Under the pieces are notes generated by a model. That model made no database searches. It was not told where the DNA came from and worked only from the letters and a program-made list of their open reading frames with translations. From Periplaneta americana (lineage: Eukaryota > Arthropoda > Insecta > Blattodea > Blattidae): a stretch of DNA of 64,000 nucleotides. Location: assembly GCF_040183065.1 (NCBI RefSeq), contig NC_091118.1:205870186-205934185 (forward strand), read 5' to 3'. Shown here one piece after another: positions 34,627 to 44,791 of the stretch. Numbering within the stretch: the first letter of the stretch is position 1; each line of letters starts with the position of its first letter. The position numbers were made by a program, and so were the translations under genes.

Positions 34627-35704
34627 CAGGGACATCATTTTATTTTTACTTCAATTTTTATTGTACCTGAGTTTTTGAATGTACTTCACTCCCATCCCTT
34701 CTACTAATGAAGTTCCAACTCCACACAGAACCAAGACCGCAGATAGTAAGCACTACTGAGTTATTGAGTATAGTACGTTCCAGAAATATGTTCGCGTTTT
34801 CCAGTGACGAAAGAACTTTCAATATTGAATCATATTTTCGCACAGGTACTGTCCGTTTGCCTACGTCGCATCCCGATTTCCCCCACCTGCTTCTGCTCGC
34901 CCCTCTGTAAAAGCTGGGCTGTCTTAGCTCTTTTCTGAAAACATTAATTTCTGTTAGGAATTGGACGTTTACGTAATATTATACAGCTGTTTAATTTAAC
35001 TTAAATAAAAGGGCCTCGTTAAGTAATTAACTGTCACGTGATTTCCTCTCTTTCTACAATCCTGCGGCATAACCACTTGGACGGACAGTAGATAGCATGT
35101 CTGAGTAATTTTATATTTTCGGGTCGGGCAGAAGTGAAGATTGAATGTACAGTACTTAGAGTAGGTACAGAATTATTTCAACATGAGTTACTAGTACGAA
35201 GGACGAAACTGGCAATTGGAATTAGATGCAATAGTCTATAGTGCGATAATATGCACAAAAGAACTGAAGCCTGTATCGAAATGAACGGCCACCATTTTCA
35301 AAATTGTGTTTAAATATTCATATTATGATTATTTTTCAATTCAACTTCTTTCTCTATATTGTACGCTAATGTGCTGTAGACAGTATAATATACACTGCAT
35401 AATGAATACGTTCGCATGGATAACTCACTTCGTGAGTAAAAACACTTATTCTTAATGCGGTACTGTACTTTGATTAAAGAAAAACCTAATGAAAATTATC
35501 AAACTGAAAATCGCTATATTTCCTAGTTTACGTAAATGGATGAACTACTTTTCTTCCTTCCTATACCTAATAGAGTGATTTGTGTTTTACGCCAGTATCA
35601 TCGAACTCCAGTCTTGGAGGGGGGAGCAAGCGGTGTTTCCGGCTCTCTAAAGGTATAGACAGGTTAATATTAAAAATGTTAATAAAAATAAAATGATGTC
35701 CCTG
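34627..35704 (+). mobile_element. T1 transposon, copy 2
   Basis: TA-flanked. It starts CAGGGACATCATTTTATTTT at 34627 and ends with the complement at 35704. Codons near the left (34788-34855) read MFAFSSDERTFNIESYFRTG, a DUF4817-like HTH start. Codons near 35262-35311 read EACIEMNGHHFQNCV before a stop, the C-terminal signature. The catalytic middle is missing. It is inserted in the TTAA element 31986-36034. Confidence 0.9.
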
Positions 35705-36038
35705 TACAAATCTACATGTCTGAGTGTAGTCTACTTTTCAGAAATAAGTGTTTATTAAATGTAAGGAAAATATTAAAGATGTCAGACAGACCATAACAAA
35801 TGATGTAACTGCAGAATTTTTTTGTTTTGTTTTTTCATACTCTGATAAAAATTTGTTTGAAAAATATTATTAGTAAACTTTTTTATATTTTTATTAGATA
35901 TTTAAATTCTAATAAGTCTTGTTGTGGTACCTTGTAATTTTTGTCCAATTGTAAGTTCAGTTTCTTATAAAATTTTAGAAATTTAGAACCTGTATTTTCT
36001 GATAATATTTGTGGTCGTTCACGTACATATACCCTTAA

Positions 36039-37011
36039 GCGCTAGGTATGCTAGGAGGAATAAGCAGCCTGTTGGATTAAGAAAACAGTGGTGCACAAAC
36101 TTCAAACGGAACGTGAAATTTTATGTCGTTATTTTTATATGGCTTCTTTCTGTTTGATATTTTCTATATTGTCTGTAAAACAAAAATACTAATACCAATT
36201 TCTTAATATTGCAATTGTGTTTTAAATGTTAATAACATAATAAAGAGTTAAGAAGGAATATTAACATAAATTCCATAGTAGTACAACTATACTGTACTAA
36301 ATGGATGAAACACATAATTCATAAAGATAGTGACATCAAAAAAAAAAAAAAAAAAAAAAAGAGGACTCAGTATGACATGATAAGTTGGAATTGGTTTTGA
36401 TGGTATCTCTAGCCTTATAAAAGTAATCAATAATCTAATCAAAACAATATTACAGTACAAAGCAAAGTTACCTAGGTACTGTATCTGTTTTAAGTGTAAC
36501 TAATATTACATAACAAAACCCTTATCGCATTATCCTTTTAAGGTGATATTGGTGAGCAACTTTCTATCATCAGAATATTAAATTATTTTCTCGAAATCTT
36601 CTGAAGCTATACAACACATGGGCACGTATCTTTTGCTTATGATGTAACAGTAGTTGCTTTGTTAATTCATTTCCTTACAAACAATTTCCATGCGAATAGT
36701 TTCAAAATTTGTAATACACTATCTTCAGTAATACGTATATACGGTACATTAGATTTACGAAAACATTCTGTAAGGCTACTAAATAAATAGGCCTATATAA
36801 AAAAATTTCACTTTTCTATAAAAAAAAGTTGAGGAAATATTTCTTTTGAACAAAAAAATCAAACTTGTGAAAAATGAGCATTAAAATTAAAACTTACATT
36901 CTTATAATGCACATATACTTCTCAGACAAATCTAAAAATTAACATGGATACAGTTTTAATAAGTTCTCTTCCCTTTATCTATTGAATCAGTGCTGGCCAT
37001 CCCTGTATATA
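36039..37011. other. Unassigned AT-rich sequence
   Basis: No gene. There is a poly(A) run of about 22 at 36339-36360. No repeat ends recognised. Confidence 0.45.
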
Positions 37012-37209
37012 GCTCGACCACAGTCTACTATATACAGTCACGAAATTGAGTTTTGAGGGTGCAAGAAACAATAGACTGTGACGGTACTATTTTGCATTGC
37101 CTGTAATGAGACGATATTAGCGATCCTAGTGGTGAGCAACTATCTAATGTTTGCATATTTACTACGTATTGAGCTTCGCGACTGTATATACTAGACTGTG
37201 GCTCGACCA
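37012..37209. mobile_element. Miniature TIR element with 8-9 bp TSD
   Basis: Element of about 181 bp (37020-37200). The ends are ACAGTCTACTATATACAGTC and the near-complement of GACTGTATATACTAGACTGT. The direct repeat GCTCGACCA at 37012-37020 and 37201-37209 gives an 8- or 9-bp target duplication, compatible with hAT or Mutator-type. Confidence 0.85.
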
Positions 37210-37510
37210 AGCGGCATATACTACTTCTTTCGTCTGTCTCTTTTCTTTCCGCTGTAAAGCGATCAGGCTCTCCTGAGTTCTAAAGCGCGCGCTTGCTCCT
37301 GTGGGCATCATTTGACATGACTGCTGTAGCGTATTTAAGATGTTCCCCTTATTACTAAGAGTCCGGAGACGGTTAAAAACAGCCAAGTTGAGTGACACCA
37401 GTATAGAGACCAGGGGTGTTCAACTTTTGACGTGAATACGCCTATTCTTCTAGTCCCAGATATGGATGGCAGTATGAAAGCGACATCCGACACGCCGTGG
37501 TCAACGCTTA

Positions 37511-37540
37511 TACAGGGTGGGCCAAAGAAACGGGAGGCTT
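37511..37540. other. Solitary transposon terminus
   Basis: TACAGGGTGGGCCAAAGAAA looks like the end of a Tc1/mariner-type TIR, but no partner at a sensible distance was found. Confidence 0.4.
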
Positions 37541-37635
37541 TTAAATAGTGAAATGAAACTTTACATTTTACAGTAGAACCTCTGTTATCCGTAGTAATGA
37601 AGGGGGTGGACTGAGCGGTTGATCGAAAAAATGGG

Positions 37636-37702
<67 letters not shown>

Positions 37703-37758
37703 TTTATTTTAGCTGGCAGAGTTAAGGCCGTAAGGCCTTCTCTTCCACTCAACCAGCA
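37636..37758. repeat. (AAT)n plus AAT-associated module
   Basis: An AAT tract at 37637-37702, then one copy of the module (AGCTGGCAGAGTTAAGGCC to CCACTCAACCAGC). The sequence after it (37759-38300) differs from the array at 2934-3650 and may be the rest of that element. Confidence 0.8.
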
Positions 37759-38599
37759 AAAAGTGTATATACATATGCATGAACTTACAAAGAATTCAAC
37801 AATTTGATTTAGATGAGAGTTACATGTATACAAGAGTTATTTACGAATTAAACAACAAAATACTATGAACTATTAATTAAACACTGAAATAAACTGTGTA
37901 GCAGAATTAAGCTAAAATACATAGAATGTTAATATATTTCAAATAATATTAGATAATAGAAATTGATTATTATGAGACAATTTTGAAAATGCAGCACAAT
38001 CAGGATGATGTCTAAAGAAAAAAAGCAACGGTGTAGTCAGTAATATTTTAAATCAGTATGATTGGAGTGAAATGCTAATAAGGTTATCTTTTAAGCTGTT
38101 CTTAAAGGTGTTTGTTGTCTTGCAGCCCCTAATACTTTGTGACAAGGAATTCCATTGACGCGGGGTGGATATTGTAAAAGATGAGGAATAACAAGATGTT
38201 CTATGAAGAGGTATATTTAGCGTGCCACAGATAAGCGATCTGGTATTTACGTGCTGTGAAATATTGTGTAATTTCCTCCATGATCTTTTATTTAACTCGC
38301 TAAGTATTGGATCAGAAGTTCACTAATTTAAGTGTGGTTGTCAACGACGGGTTTTTAAGGAGCAAGGAAGTCCTTCGTAATGGCTGTCTCAAGAAAGATA
38401 GGAATAAAGGAGGTCTCATGTTGTAGATTTACATCCTTTTTTATATTTATCCTTGTTTTTTTTATTAAATCGCCCAGTTGTAATTCCAATCTCGTATGCG
38501 AGATGATCCACACTTTCCCTTTCCCAAACCATTCAATTATTTTCATTCTTTTTAGCACAACACGTTTGCTGTTAACATCCATGAAATACATTTTATATA

Positions 38600-39748
38600 C
38601 AGGGACATCATTTTATTTTTACTAACATTTCTAATATTAACCTGGCTATACCTTTGGATTAAGGGATGAGACCCGGAAACATCTTTTGCTATCCCCTTCC
38701 ACGACTGGAGTTGAATGATACTGGCGTAAAATACAAACAAATCACTTTACTAGGTATAAGAGGGAAGAAAAGTAGTTCATCCATTTACGTAAACTAGGAA
38801 ATATCGCGATTTTCAGTTTGATAATTTTTATTATAGGTTTTTGTTTAATCAAAATACATTACTGTATTAACAATAAGTCTTTTTACTTACGAATTGAGCT
38901 ATCTATTCGGACATATTCATTATGCAGTGTATATTATACTGTCTACAGCACATTAGCGTACAATATAGAGAAAGAAGTTAAAATGAAAAATAATCATAAT
39001 ATGTATATTTAAACACATTTTTGAAAATGATAGCCGTTCATTTCGAAACAGGTTTCAGTTCTTTTGTGCATATTATCACAGTATAGACTATTGTACCTAA
39101 TTCCAATTACCAGTTTCGTCCTTCGTACTACTAACTCATGTTCAAATAATTCTGTACCTACTCCATAAAAGAGTACTTTACGTACTGTAAATTCAGTCTT
39201 CACTTCTGCCGATCCGAAAAGATAAAATTACTCAGACATGCTATCTAATGTTCGTCCAAGTGGTTGTGTCGCAGGATCATAGAAAGGGAGGAACTCACGT
39301 AACAGTTAATTACTTAACGAGACCCTTTATTTAAGTTTTTTTAAACAGTTGTATAATATTACGTAGACGTCCAATTCCTAACAGAAATTAATGTTTTCAG
39401 AAAAGAGCTAAGGCAGCCCAGTGACTAGCCTTTACAGAGGGACGAGGAGAAGCGGTTGGTAGAAACCGGGATGCGAAGTAGGCAACGGACGACAGTACCT
39501 GTGCGAAAATATGATTCAATATTGAAAGCTCTTTCGTCACTGGAAAACGCGAACATATTTCTGGAACATACTATACTCACTAACTCAGTACAGTTTACTA
39601 TGACCGTAAGGCGACTTTGACTGCATACACTGCCTTGGTTCTGTGTGCAGGACGATTGAAAATTTACTAGTAGAAGGGGGTGGGAGTGAAGTACATTAAA
39701 AAACTCAGGTACAATAAAAATTGAAGTAAAAATAAAATTATGACTCTG
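38600..39748 (-). mobile_element. T1 transposon, copy 3
   Basis: Reverse orientation. It starts CAGGGACATCATTTTATTTT at 38600 with TA outside; the right end is mutated (AAAATTATGACTCTG before TA at 39749). Minus-strand codons at 39009-39100 end RTETCFEMNGYHFQKCV. The N-terminal signature MFAFSSDERAFNIESYFRTG lies at about 39497-39556. Colinearity with copy 2 is clear throughout. Confidence 0.88.
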
Positions 39749-40698
39749 TACAATGTTATACAGTACGTATACTAACTGGCTCCGCAGTGAAGCAAGCGGC
39801 AGTATTCGACCCGGTAGCGATATAAATTTGGTACTGTGAAGCGTCTGGTTTGGACGTAGGAATGTTACATCTCTCTCGCTTCCTCCAACGTTCAATATGG
39901 CCAACGTTCTACCTGCATGACACCAACACAACTCCTCGAGTCCCCGCGTTTTGCTTGCCACTTCTCCTGCGGAGGCAGTTAGTATACGCAGTGTATTATA
40001 GAACGGCAATTCGAACAGTAGACAATGCTGTGTAACGATAAAGGCTTGTAATACCACTCTCAAGCAAAAACATATGTAGAACCTACTAATATGATGTACC
40101 AAACAGTACTTCATATAAGTTATTTATTTCTGAAGGAGAAAAAGAGAGAGAAATAGTCGGATAATCCGCCAATCGGTTAATAGGGTTACGGATAATCGGG
40201 GTTCTGCTGTGTATTGAATTAACTTTTATTATCATTGATACTGAGTTAACATTACAAAATTACTTGGCTGACTAGTTTCGACGTGATATTCTACATTGTC
40301 CAAAATCTTCTGGTTTCGTTATAAGATCACAATATATAACCATAATATTCCTTAATCAGGGGCGGCCCGTGCTTATGTGCTACAGTGCTACAGCACAATG
40401 ATAACACTGGTAAACAAGATTTTGCTTATCATTGTTTTTTGATCATTACTTACAGATTTCGACACGCTGAACATGAATCCGTTAATGGTTTTGTCGTAGT
40501 GTTAATATTTTGGATTATATCGGGATATTTCTCAGAATACTGGTTTAGCAATATGTACATGTAAGTATTTATGTTGATATCCGCTAGGTGGCAACATGGC
40601 TCTGGCGTATAAATATCTGCTGGTGACGCTCAGTCACGATAGTAGGTTCGTTATCTTTGCAGTCGTATGTATCTTTGTGTTTAGTAGTTCTTTACACC

Positions 40699-40836
40699 AT
40701 GTCTACAGGGCGGAAGTGCAAATTACAGGCAGACACTTTCTGCTATGTATGTGGATATTACATTGGACCAAAGCAAGTTAAATACACCATTGTGCCTGGA
40801 ACAAAGTTCTGTGAGGCATACAAGGCGTGGCCGTAG
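40699..40836 (+). pseudogene. Small Cys-motif reading frame
   Basis: 45 codons from ATG 40699: STGRKCKLQADTFCYVCGYY, then a stop at 40834-40836. The F-C-Y-V-C-G pattern, with a Cys near position 7, resembles the N-terminus of a repeated arthropod protein type starting like KCKNxPDxFCYICGEY. After a frame change the codons VGDLDKA follow, also typical of it. It looks like a truncated piece captured by the transposon. Function unknown. Confidence 0.4.
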
Positions 40837-41187
40837 GTGACCTTGACAAGGCAGTTAATGCAACATCTGGAGCCGGATGACAAACCCAAACGAGTAGAAT
40901 TCGCCAATTGGATGCTAGACCGTCTCGGCGCTGATCCTGACTTTAGAGGACCAATCGCTTGGCCCCCGAGATCTCCGGATTTAACACTGCTCGATTTCTT
41001 TCTCTGGAGCTACGTCAAAGATAAAGTGTACGCCACCCCAGTCAGAGACCTTCGTGATCTTCGGGAGCGCATCATACAGGCTATTGAGAGCATTTCAGAA
41101 GATATGCTCCATCGTGCTTGGCAAGAAGTCGTTCATCGCCTCGATATCGTCACAGTGACAGCTGGAGCTCACGTAGAGATATGGTGA
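40837..41187 (+). pseudogene. Tc1/mariner-type transposase, internally deleted
   Basis: 116 codons containing EPDDKPKRVEFANWMLDRLG (start of the catalytic region), then a direct jump to WPPRSPDLTLLDFFLWSYVK (PRSPDLTxxDFFLW block), DKVYATPVRDLRDLRERI and the C-terminal VTVTAGAHVEIW. The catalytic Asp motifs between the two halves are deleted. The nearby terminus GGTCCACCCTGTA at about 41297-41309 may be this element's right TIR. Confidence 0.8.
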
Positions 41188-41523
41188 TGTGCATATCGAA
41201 ACTTGCTGAGTTTTCCTTTCATATAAACGTTACTGTAGGTTTCTATCTTCAACCGTTTATCAGTCACATACAATTGAAATTAGGTACATTTGAGCGGTCC
41301 ACCCTGTATATTTTCTAAGTTATTCTAGGTCATAGGAGTTAACTATTTTGCATTCCTGTATTGTATTTGTGTATTTACATGTCACTCATGATTTATTGAA
41401 GTAGTGTTAATGACTGTCCTAGGTTTGAAACTATTTTCATACAGTGTTACAAATAAATATCATTTACTGTGTTAATCAAATTTAAATTATGATGAAAGAG
41501 TGATGGAACGGAGAAAAATTCTC

Positions 41524-41594
41524 TCCGGCGCCGGGATTTGAACCCGGGTTTTCAGCTCTACGTGCTGATGCTTTATCCACTAAGCCACGCCGGA
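41524..41594 (-). other. tRNA-like sequence, copy 1
   Basis: The minus strand folds as a full 71-nt cloverleaf: 7-bp acceptor stem (TCCGGCG/CGCCGGA), D stem GCTT/AAGC, anticodon stem TCAGC/GCTGA with loop ACGTAGA, and T stem CCGGG/CCCGG with loop TTCAAAT. The anticodon position reads GTA (Tyr), but position 33 is C instead of the near-universal U. It is embedded in repeated flanks and duplicated at 41888-41958, so it is judged a tRNA-derived repeat rather than a working gene. Confidence 0.65.
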
Positions 41595-41805
41595 TACAAC
41601 CCCGACGCCGGTTAGAATCGTCTCAGATTAAGCTCCATCTCTTGGGTGCCCTCTAGTGGCCGCCCTCTGCACTACGTCATAGATGTCTATGAACGCAGGA
41701 CCGAAGTCCATACATGTGTTGAGGTGCACTCGAATGAGTGACTGGTTGGCCGGGATCCGACGGTATAGGCGCCGTCTTAAATCACAAAGTGATTTATTAC
41801 GCATA

Positions 41806-42056
41806 TCATATATATTTTGATGTACCGAAGTACATATGATATTTCCATGCAGATATTCTGCGTCATCATATGATGAAAGACTGATGGAACGGCGTGGCTT
41901 AGTGGATAAAGCATCAGCACGTAGAGCTGAAAACCCGGGTTCAAATCCCGGCGCCGGAGAGAATTTTTCTCCGTTCCATCACTCTTTCATCATATGATGA
42001 CGCAGAATATCTGCATGGAAATATCATATATACTTCGGTACATCAAAATATATATA
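41806..42056. repeat. Inverted repeat around a tRNA-like sequence
   Basis: The left arm (about 41806-41880, ending GCGTCATCATATGATGAAAG) is complementary to 41983-42056. The tRNA-like copy 2 sits in the loop. A further copy of the right-side flank (GATGGAACGGAGAAAAATTC) lies at 41502-41521 in inverse orientation next to tRNA-like copy 1. Confidence 0.8.
41888..41958 (+). other. tRNA-like sequence, copy 2
   Basis: Same 71-nt cloverleaf sequence as copy 1 on the opposite strand, identical through the D, anticodon and T arms. The first two acceptor bases are AA instead of TC, which unpairs the end of the acceptor stem. Confidence 0.65.
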
Positions 42057-42797
42057 AAAAATATATACAAATTTAAATTGCTTACATCATCCAAACTGTT
42101 GAAACTAGAGAAAAACTGATGTGATATTCGTGATCATCGGGTCAGAGTTATTGGTATAACCCTAAAAAATCAACATAAGCAAAACGTTTATTGGAATTTT
42201 TATATGTTACAAATTAACTAATTTACTGCTTTAAACAAATATAAATCGCTTATATCATCCAAACCATCGACACTATGAAAAAACTGATGTGATATTCGTG
42301 ATCAGCGGGTCAGAGTTATTAATAAACCACTAAAAAATCAACATAAGCAGAAAGTTGATTAAAATTTGTTTACCAGTGTAATTTTTGCTCAAATAATGTA
42401 TTTGTAATGCCATGGTATTTGATCTGCCATTTGACAATTTCCCGTGGTTATGTTCACGACGCATAATAGAGTGTTTAGTCTTCGCTTTTCGCTCTTTGAT
42501 GTCTCAAGGGGTACGTTGTGCTACTCAAAACTCTACATGAGAATGTAGACAATTAATGCGCATGTGCGAAGCTGAAAACATTGCCCTGATTGGCTATTTT
42601 TACGCGGGGAAGTGCTGTAGTCAGCTTCGGCACAACACAGCTTGGAGATTGCAAAAATAGAGCGTAACGAAAGAATGCTTGTTTGTGGAAGAACTCGGAA
42701 CTATGCACAATGTATTTGGTAATTCAAGTGTCCAACTGCTGCTGCCATCTGCCTGTTTTTTGAGGTTCCTCCTGAATCAGTCAGCAAGCGACGAAAA

Positions 42798-43330
42798 ATG
42801 GAATCCCAGAAAATTGATGCCAAGGAAGTATGTGACCGTATAATTCAGGACCTAGACGCAACAAAATTTTTAAACAGCAAATTTTTTGACAAATTTTCGC
42901 ATAATTTTCCTGAACGCGAACTTGAAGTTGCTGTCAACAGCTATACTGTACTGAACAAAAGAGTGTTAAGAACACAACTTGGAGTTCTATACGGAAGACC
43001 CGACTTCCGAAATATAGATGGTTGTTCAATTGTTACAAAACATAGTCTCCAACAATTCATAGCATCCATTCTGTGAAGTTGTCAAATATTTCGGTTACAA
43101 CACCAATGACCACTGCTGAGCCAGAAAGAAGTTTTTCTTGCTTGAAACGCATGAAAACGTTTTTTAAGGAACACTATGTCCCAGGATCGTCTCACTGCTC
43201 TTGCAATACTGTCAATAGAAAATAGAATGATGTCCAAGATGGAGGGGTTTAACACCAGGGTAATTGACAAGTTCTGCAGTAGGAAGGAACGTCGTATGGA
43301 CTTTATATTTCGTCACTGGGCGAGTCTCAA
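42798..43330 (+). pseudogene. hAT transposase relic, copy A
   Basis: The frame at 42798-43076 reads MESQKIDAKEVCDRI, FLNSKFFDKFSHNFPERELE and TQLGVLYGRPDFRN, resembling ZMYM1/ZBED-type hAT proteins. Frame-broken codons for VTTPMTTAEPERSFSCLKRM follow at about 43090-43160, the start of the hAT C-terminal dimerisation region, and continue to about 43320. Copy A lacks 36 bp (12 codons, EATHRFQSLSYL) present in copy B. The catalytic centre is deleted in both copies. Confidence 0.85.
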
Positions 43331-43429
43331 ATTAAGATAAATACATATAAGTGTACGAGTATACAGTAGGCCGATGTAGAGATTGTAGCACACTCATTAT
43401 TTTGACCACCAGCCGCTACTGTCCTTAAT

Positions 43430-44537
43430 ATTAGTTCGTGTTACTACCTGAAACAGCCTGTAATCAACAATAATATTTGTAGTTTTATTCTCTTCAACTC
43501 TAATAAAAAAAAACAATCCAGGTGTTAGATGACAATAGAAACAAAGGATGTGAAACAGATCAATGAGATGTATAAACAATTGAATACTCTTGCAAATTTA
43601 AGTATCAAAATAAAGGGGTGCAATTTTAAATTTCTGAACCGGTGGAAGAGGTGTGGAGGTGAAACCTAAATTCCCTCCTCAATATATAAATTGTCCTGCT
43701 TTTTGTTTCAATTAAATCTAATTGAAATAAATAGTTATTTAAACTGGGAAGTTTTGAAATGAAAGCTCTGTGTATTTATTTACAATTACGAAATCAGTTT
43801 CCATAGCAACATAAAATTACACTCAGTTGTATCTTTTACAAAGCGTCCTATGAAATCATACTTACATCAGTAGTGTCACATTCAGAGAAATGTAGAAGCA
43901 AAGCGGAGTATGCTAGGAAATGCGATTATTTGTATAAAAAAACCTTGAATGTAGTTACGCACGACTATAGATCCAATCACGCCCCTCCACGTTTCCTTCC
44001 ACTTCCATCATCCCTCTCTCTGAGAACATGTCAGAAAATACATACAGGGGTAGTTTATCCGGTCTGCAGGTCCATTTCCTTCAATCTGCATTAGCTGTGA
44101 TACGTTTTCAGAATTGAATTCCACGACGGAAGAGGAGCTGCGTCGACGAGTGTACTCTGGTGTCCGCACTCCAGAACCCTTATGCAGCTTATTTCCGGGG
44201 ATGTAACGCAGGAGGAGAGAGCTCCAAATCCCCGTGCTAGACTGCCGACTGGGTAAGGGATGGATTCTAGTGTCTCATGGGAAGGCCGAAATCAAAAAAT
44301 CTGGGAATCACATTCATCATGTGATCATTCCTGTGGGAATTCAAAGCTAGCCTCTCGTCTCTTTCAGGGGGTGGAGGGTTGCTTCCATCCCCATTAAGTT
44401 GCTGGCTTGGGATGAGTGATATTCTGCCGTGGCTACTCTATAGGTACGGTGTACTTCTCTCTGGTGTTCTGTTTGTGCAGCCATGCTAGAATTGATTGAG
44501 AAGTCTAATGAAAAGCATCATAAAATTTGTCTTCCAC
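43430..44537. other. Unassigned sequence
   Basis: No repeats, motifs or convincing frames recognised. 44100-44480 has a more balanced base composition than its surroundings but no long frame. Confidence 0.4.
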
Positions 44538-44775
44538 CATACTTTCGTGTTAATGTGATTTATTAATTACTAGGGCTAGGATTTTGATGACCTATAAATC
44601 ATGAAAAAAATGTCCTAAAAACAATGCATTTATGACCTAAAAATCTAAAAAAAATGCCCTAAAAGTTAATTTTACATAATTGGCTTAGTAGGAAAAGAGG
44701 TTTAGTATTACTTAATATTTAGACCAGTAACTAAATTAAATTTTACATACTTTCGTGTTAATGTGATTTATTAAT
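44538..44775. repeat. 208-bp duplicated segment with partial hAT2 left end
   Basis: CATACTTTCGTGTTAATGTG occurs at 44538 and again at 44746 (period 208). The first unit includes the left ~175 bp of the hAT2 element (TAGGGCTAGGATTTTGATGA from 44571), colinear with 47998-48190. The second unit is cut at 44775 by the GGAGCGG-ended hAT element and resumes after it at about 47986. Confidence 0.85.
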
Positions 44776-44791
44776 AGGGAGCGGATTTTTA

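Larger units (their letters stand above)
31986..36034. mobile_element. TTAA-flanked long-TIR element, host of two nested transposons
   Basis: TTAA at 31982-31985 and 36035-36038 flank GGGTATATGTA and its complement. After excising the TA-flanked inserts 31997-34208 and 34627-35704, the left arm (31986-31996 plus 34209-34372) pairs with the right arm (about 35870-36034) for more than 150 bp, sharing GTGAACGACCACAAATATTA and GGACAAAAATTACAAGGTAC. The reconstructed element is about 0.75 kb and non-coding. Confidence 0.85.
37571..40209. mobile_element. pogo/Tigger-like element with nested insertions
   Basis: Left end CAGTAGAACCTCTGTTATCC (37571), right end with the complement of CAGCAGAACCCCGATTATCC (40209). 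The left flank is TA; the right flank is TG, perhaps mutated. Subterminal GATTGGCGGATTATCC-type sequence on the right fits pogo-like ends. No DDE transposase was recognised. It contains the AAT-associated module at 37636-37758 and the T1 copy 38600-39748. Confidence 0.7.
40405..42378. mobile_element. Harbinger-type insertion (TAA TSD)
   Basis: Ends CACTGGTAAACAA and TTGTTTACCAGTG, with TAA at 40402-40404 and 42379-42381. hAT copy B reads ATGATAATTTTTGCTC at the matching place, i.e. the empty site with a single TAA, which proves the boundaries and the 3-bp duplication. The interior is a mosaic: a small Cys-containing frame, a mariner-type transposase piece and a tRNA-like inverted repeat. An internal repeat of ATCAACATAAGCA-type sequence lies at about 42165 and 42338. 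Confidence 0.9.
40357..43421 (+). mobile_element. hAT element, copy A, carrying a nested Harbinger-type element
   Basis: Starts CAGGGGCGGCCCGTGC, ends CCACCAGCCGCTACTG. The perfect 8-bp duplication TCCTTAAT lies at 40349-40356 and 43422-43429. Without the insert 40405-42378 (and one TAA) it is about 1.09 kb and colinear with copy B at 55510-56621. Confidence 0.93.

Noticed and set aside
39425-40114. 229-codon minus frame as a gene
   Set aside because: It runs across the junction of T1 copy 3 and the pogo-like element; only the MFAFSSDER segment is conserved in T1 copy 2.
37511-41309. One large mariner-type element joining TACAGGGTGG at 37511 with CCACCCTGTA at 41309
   Set aside because: The span would cross the hAT boundary at 40357 and the TAA-flanked insert at 40405, and TIR identity stops after about 12 bp.
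41524-41958. Functional tRNA-Tyr genes
   Set aside because: C at position 33, no intron as expected for eukaryotic tRNA-Tyr, two copies embedded in a dispersed inverted repeat, and a mismatched acceptor end in one. Kept only as tRNA-like sequence.
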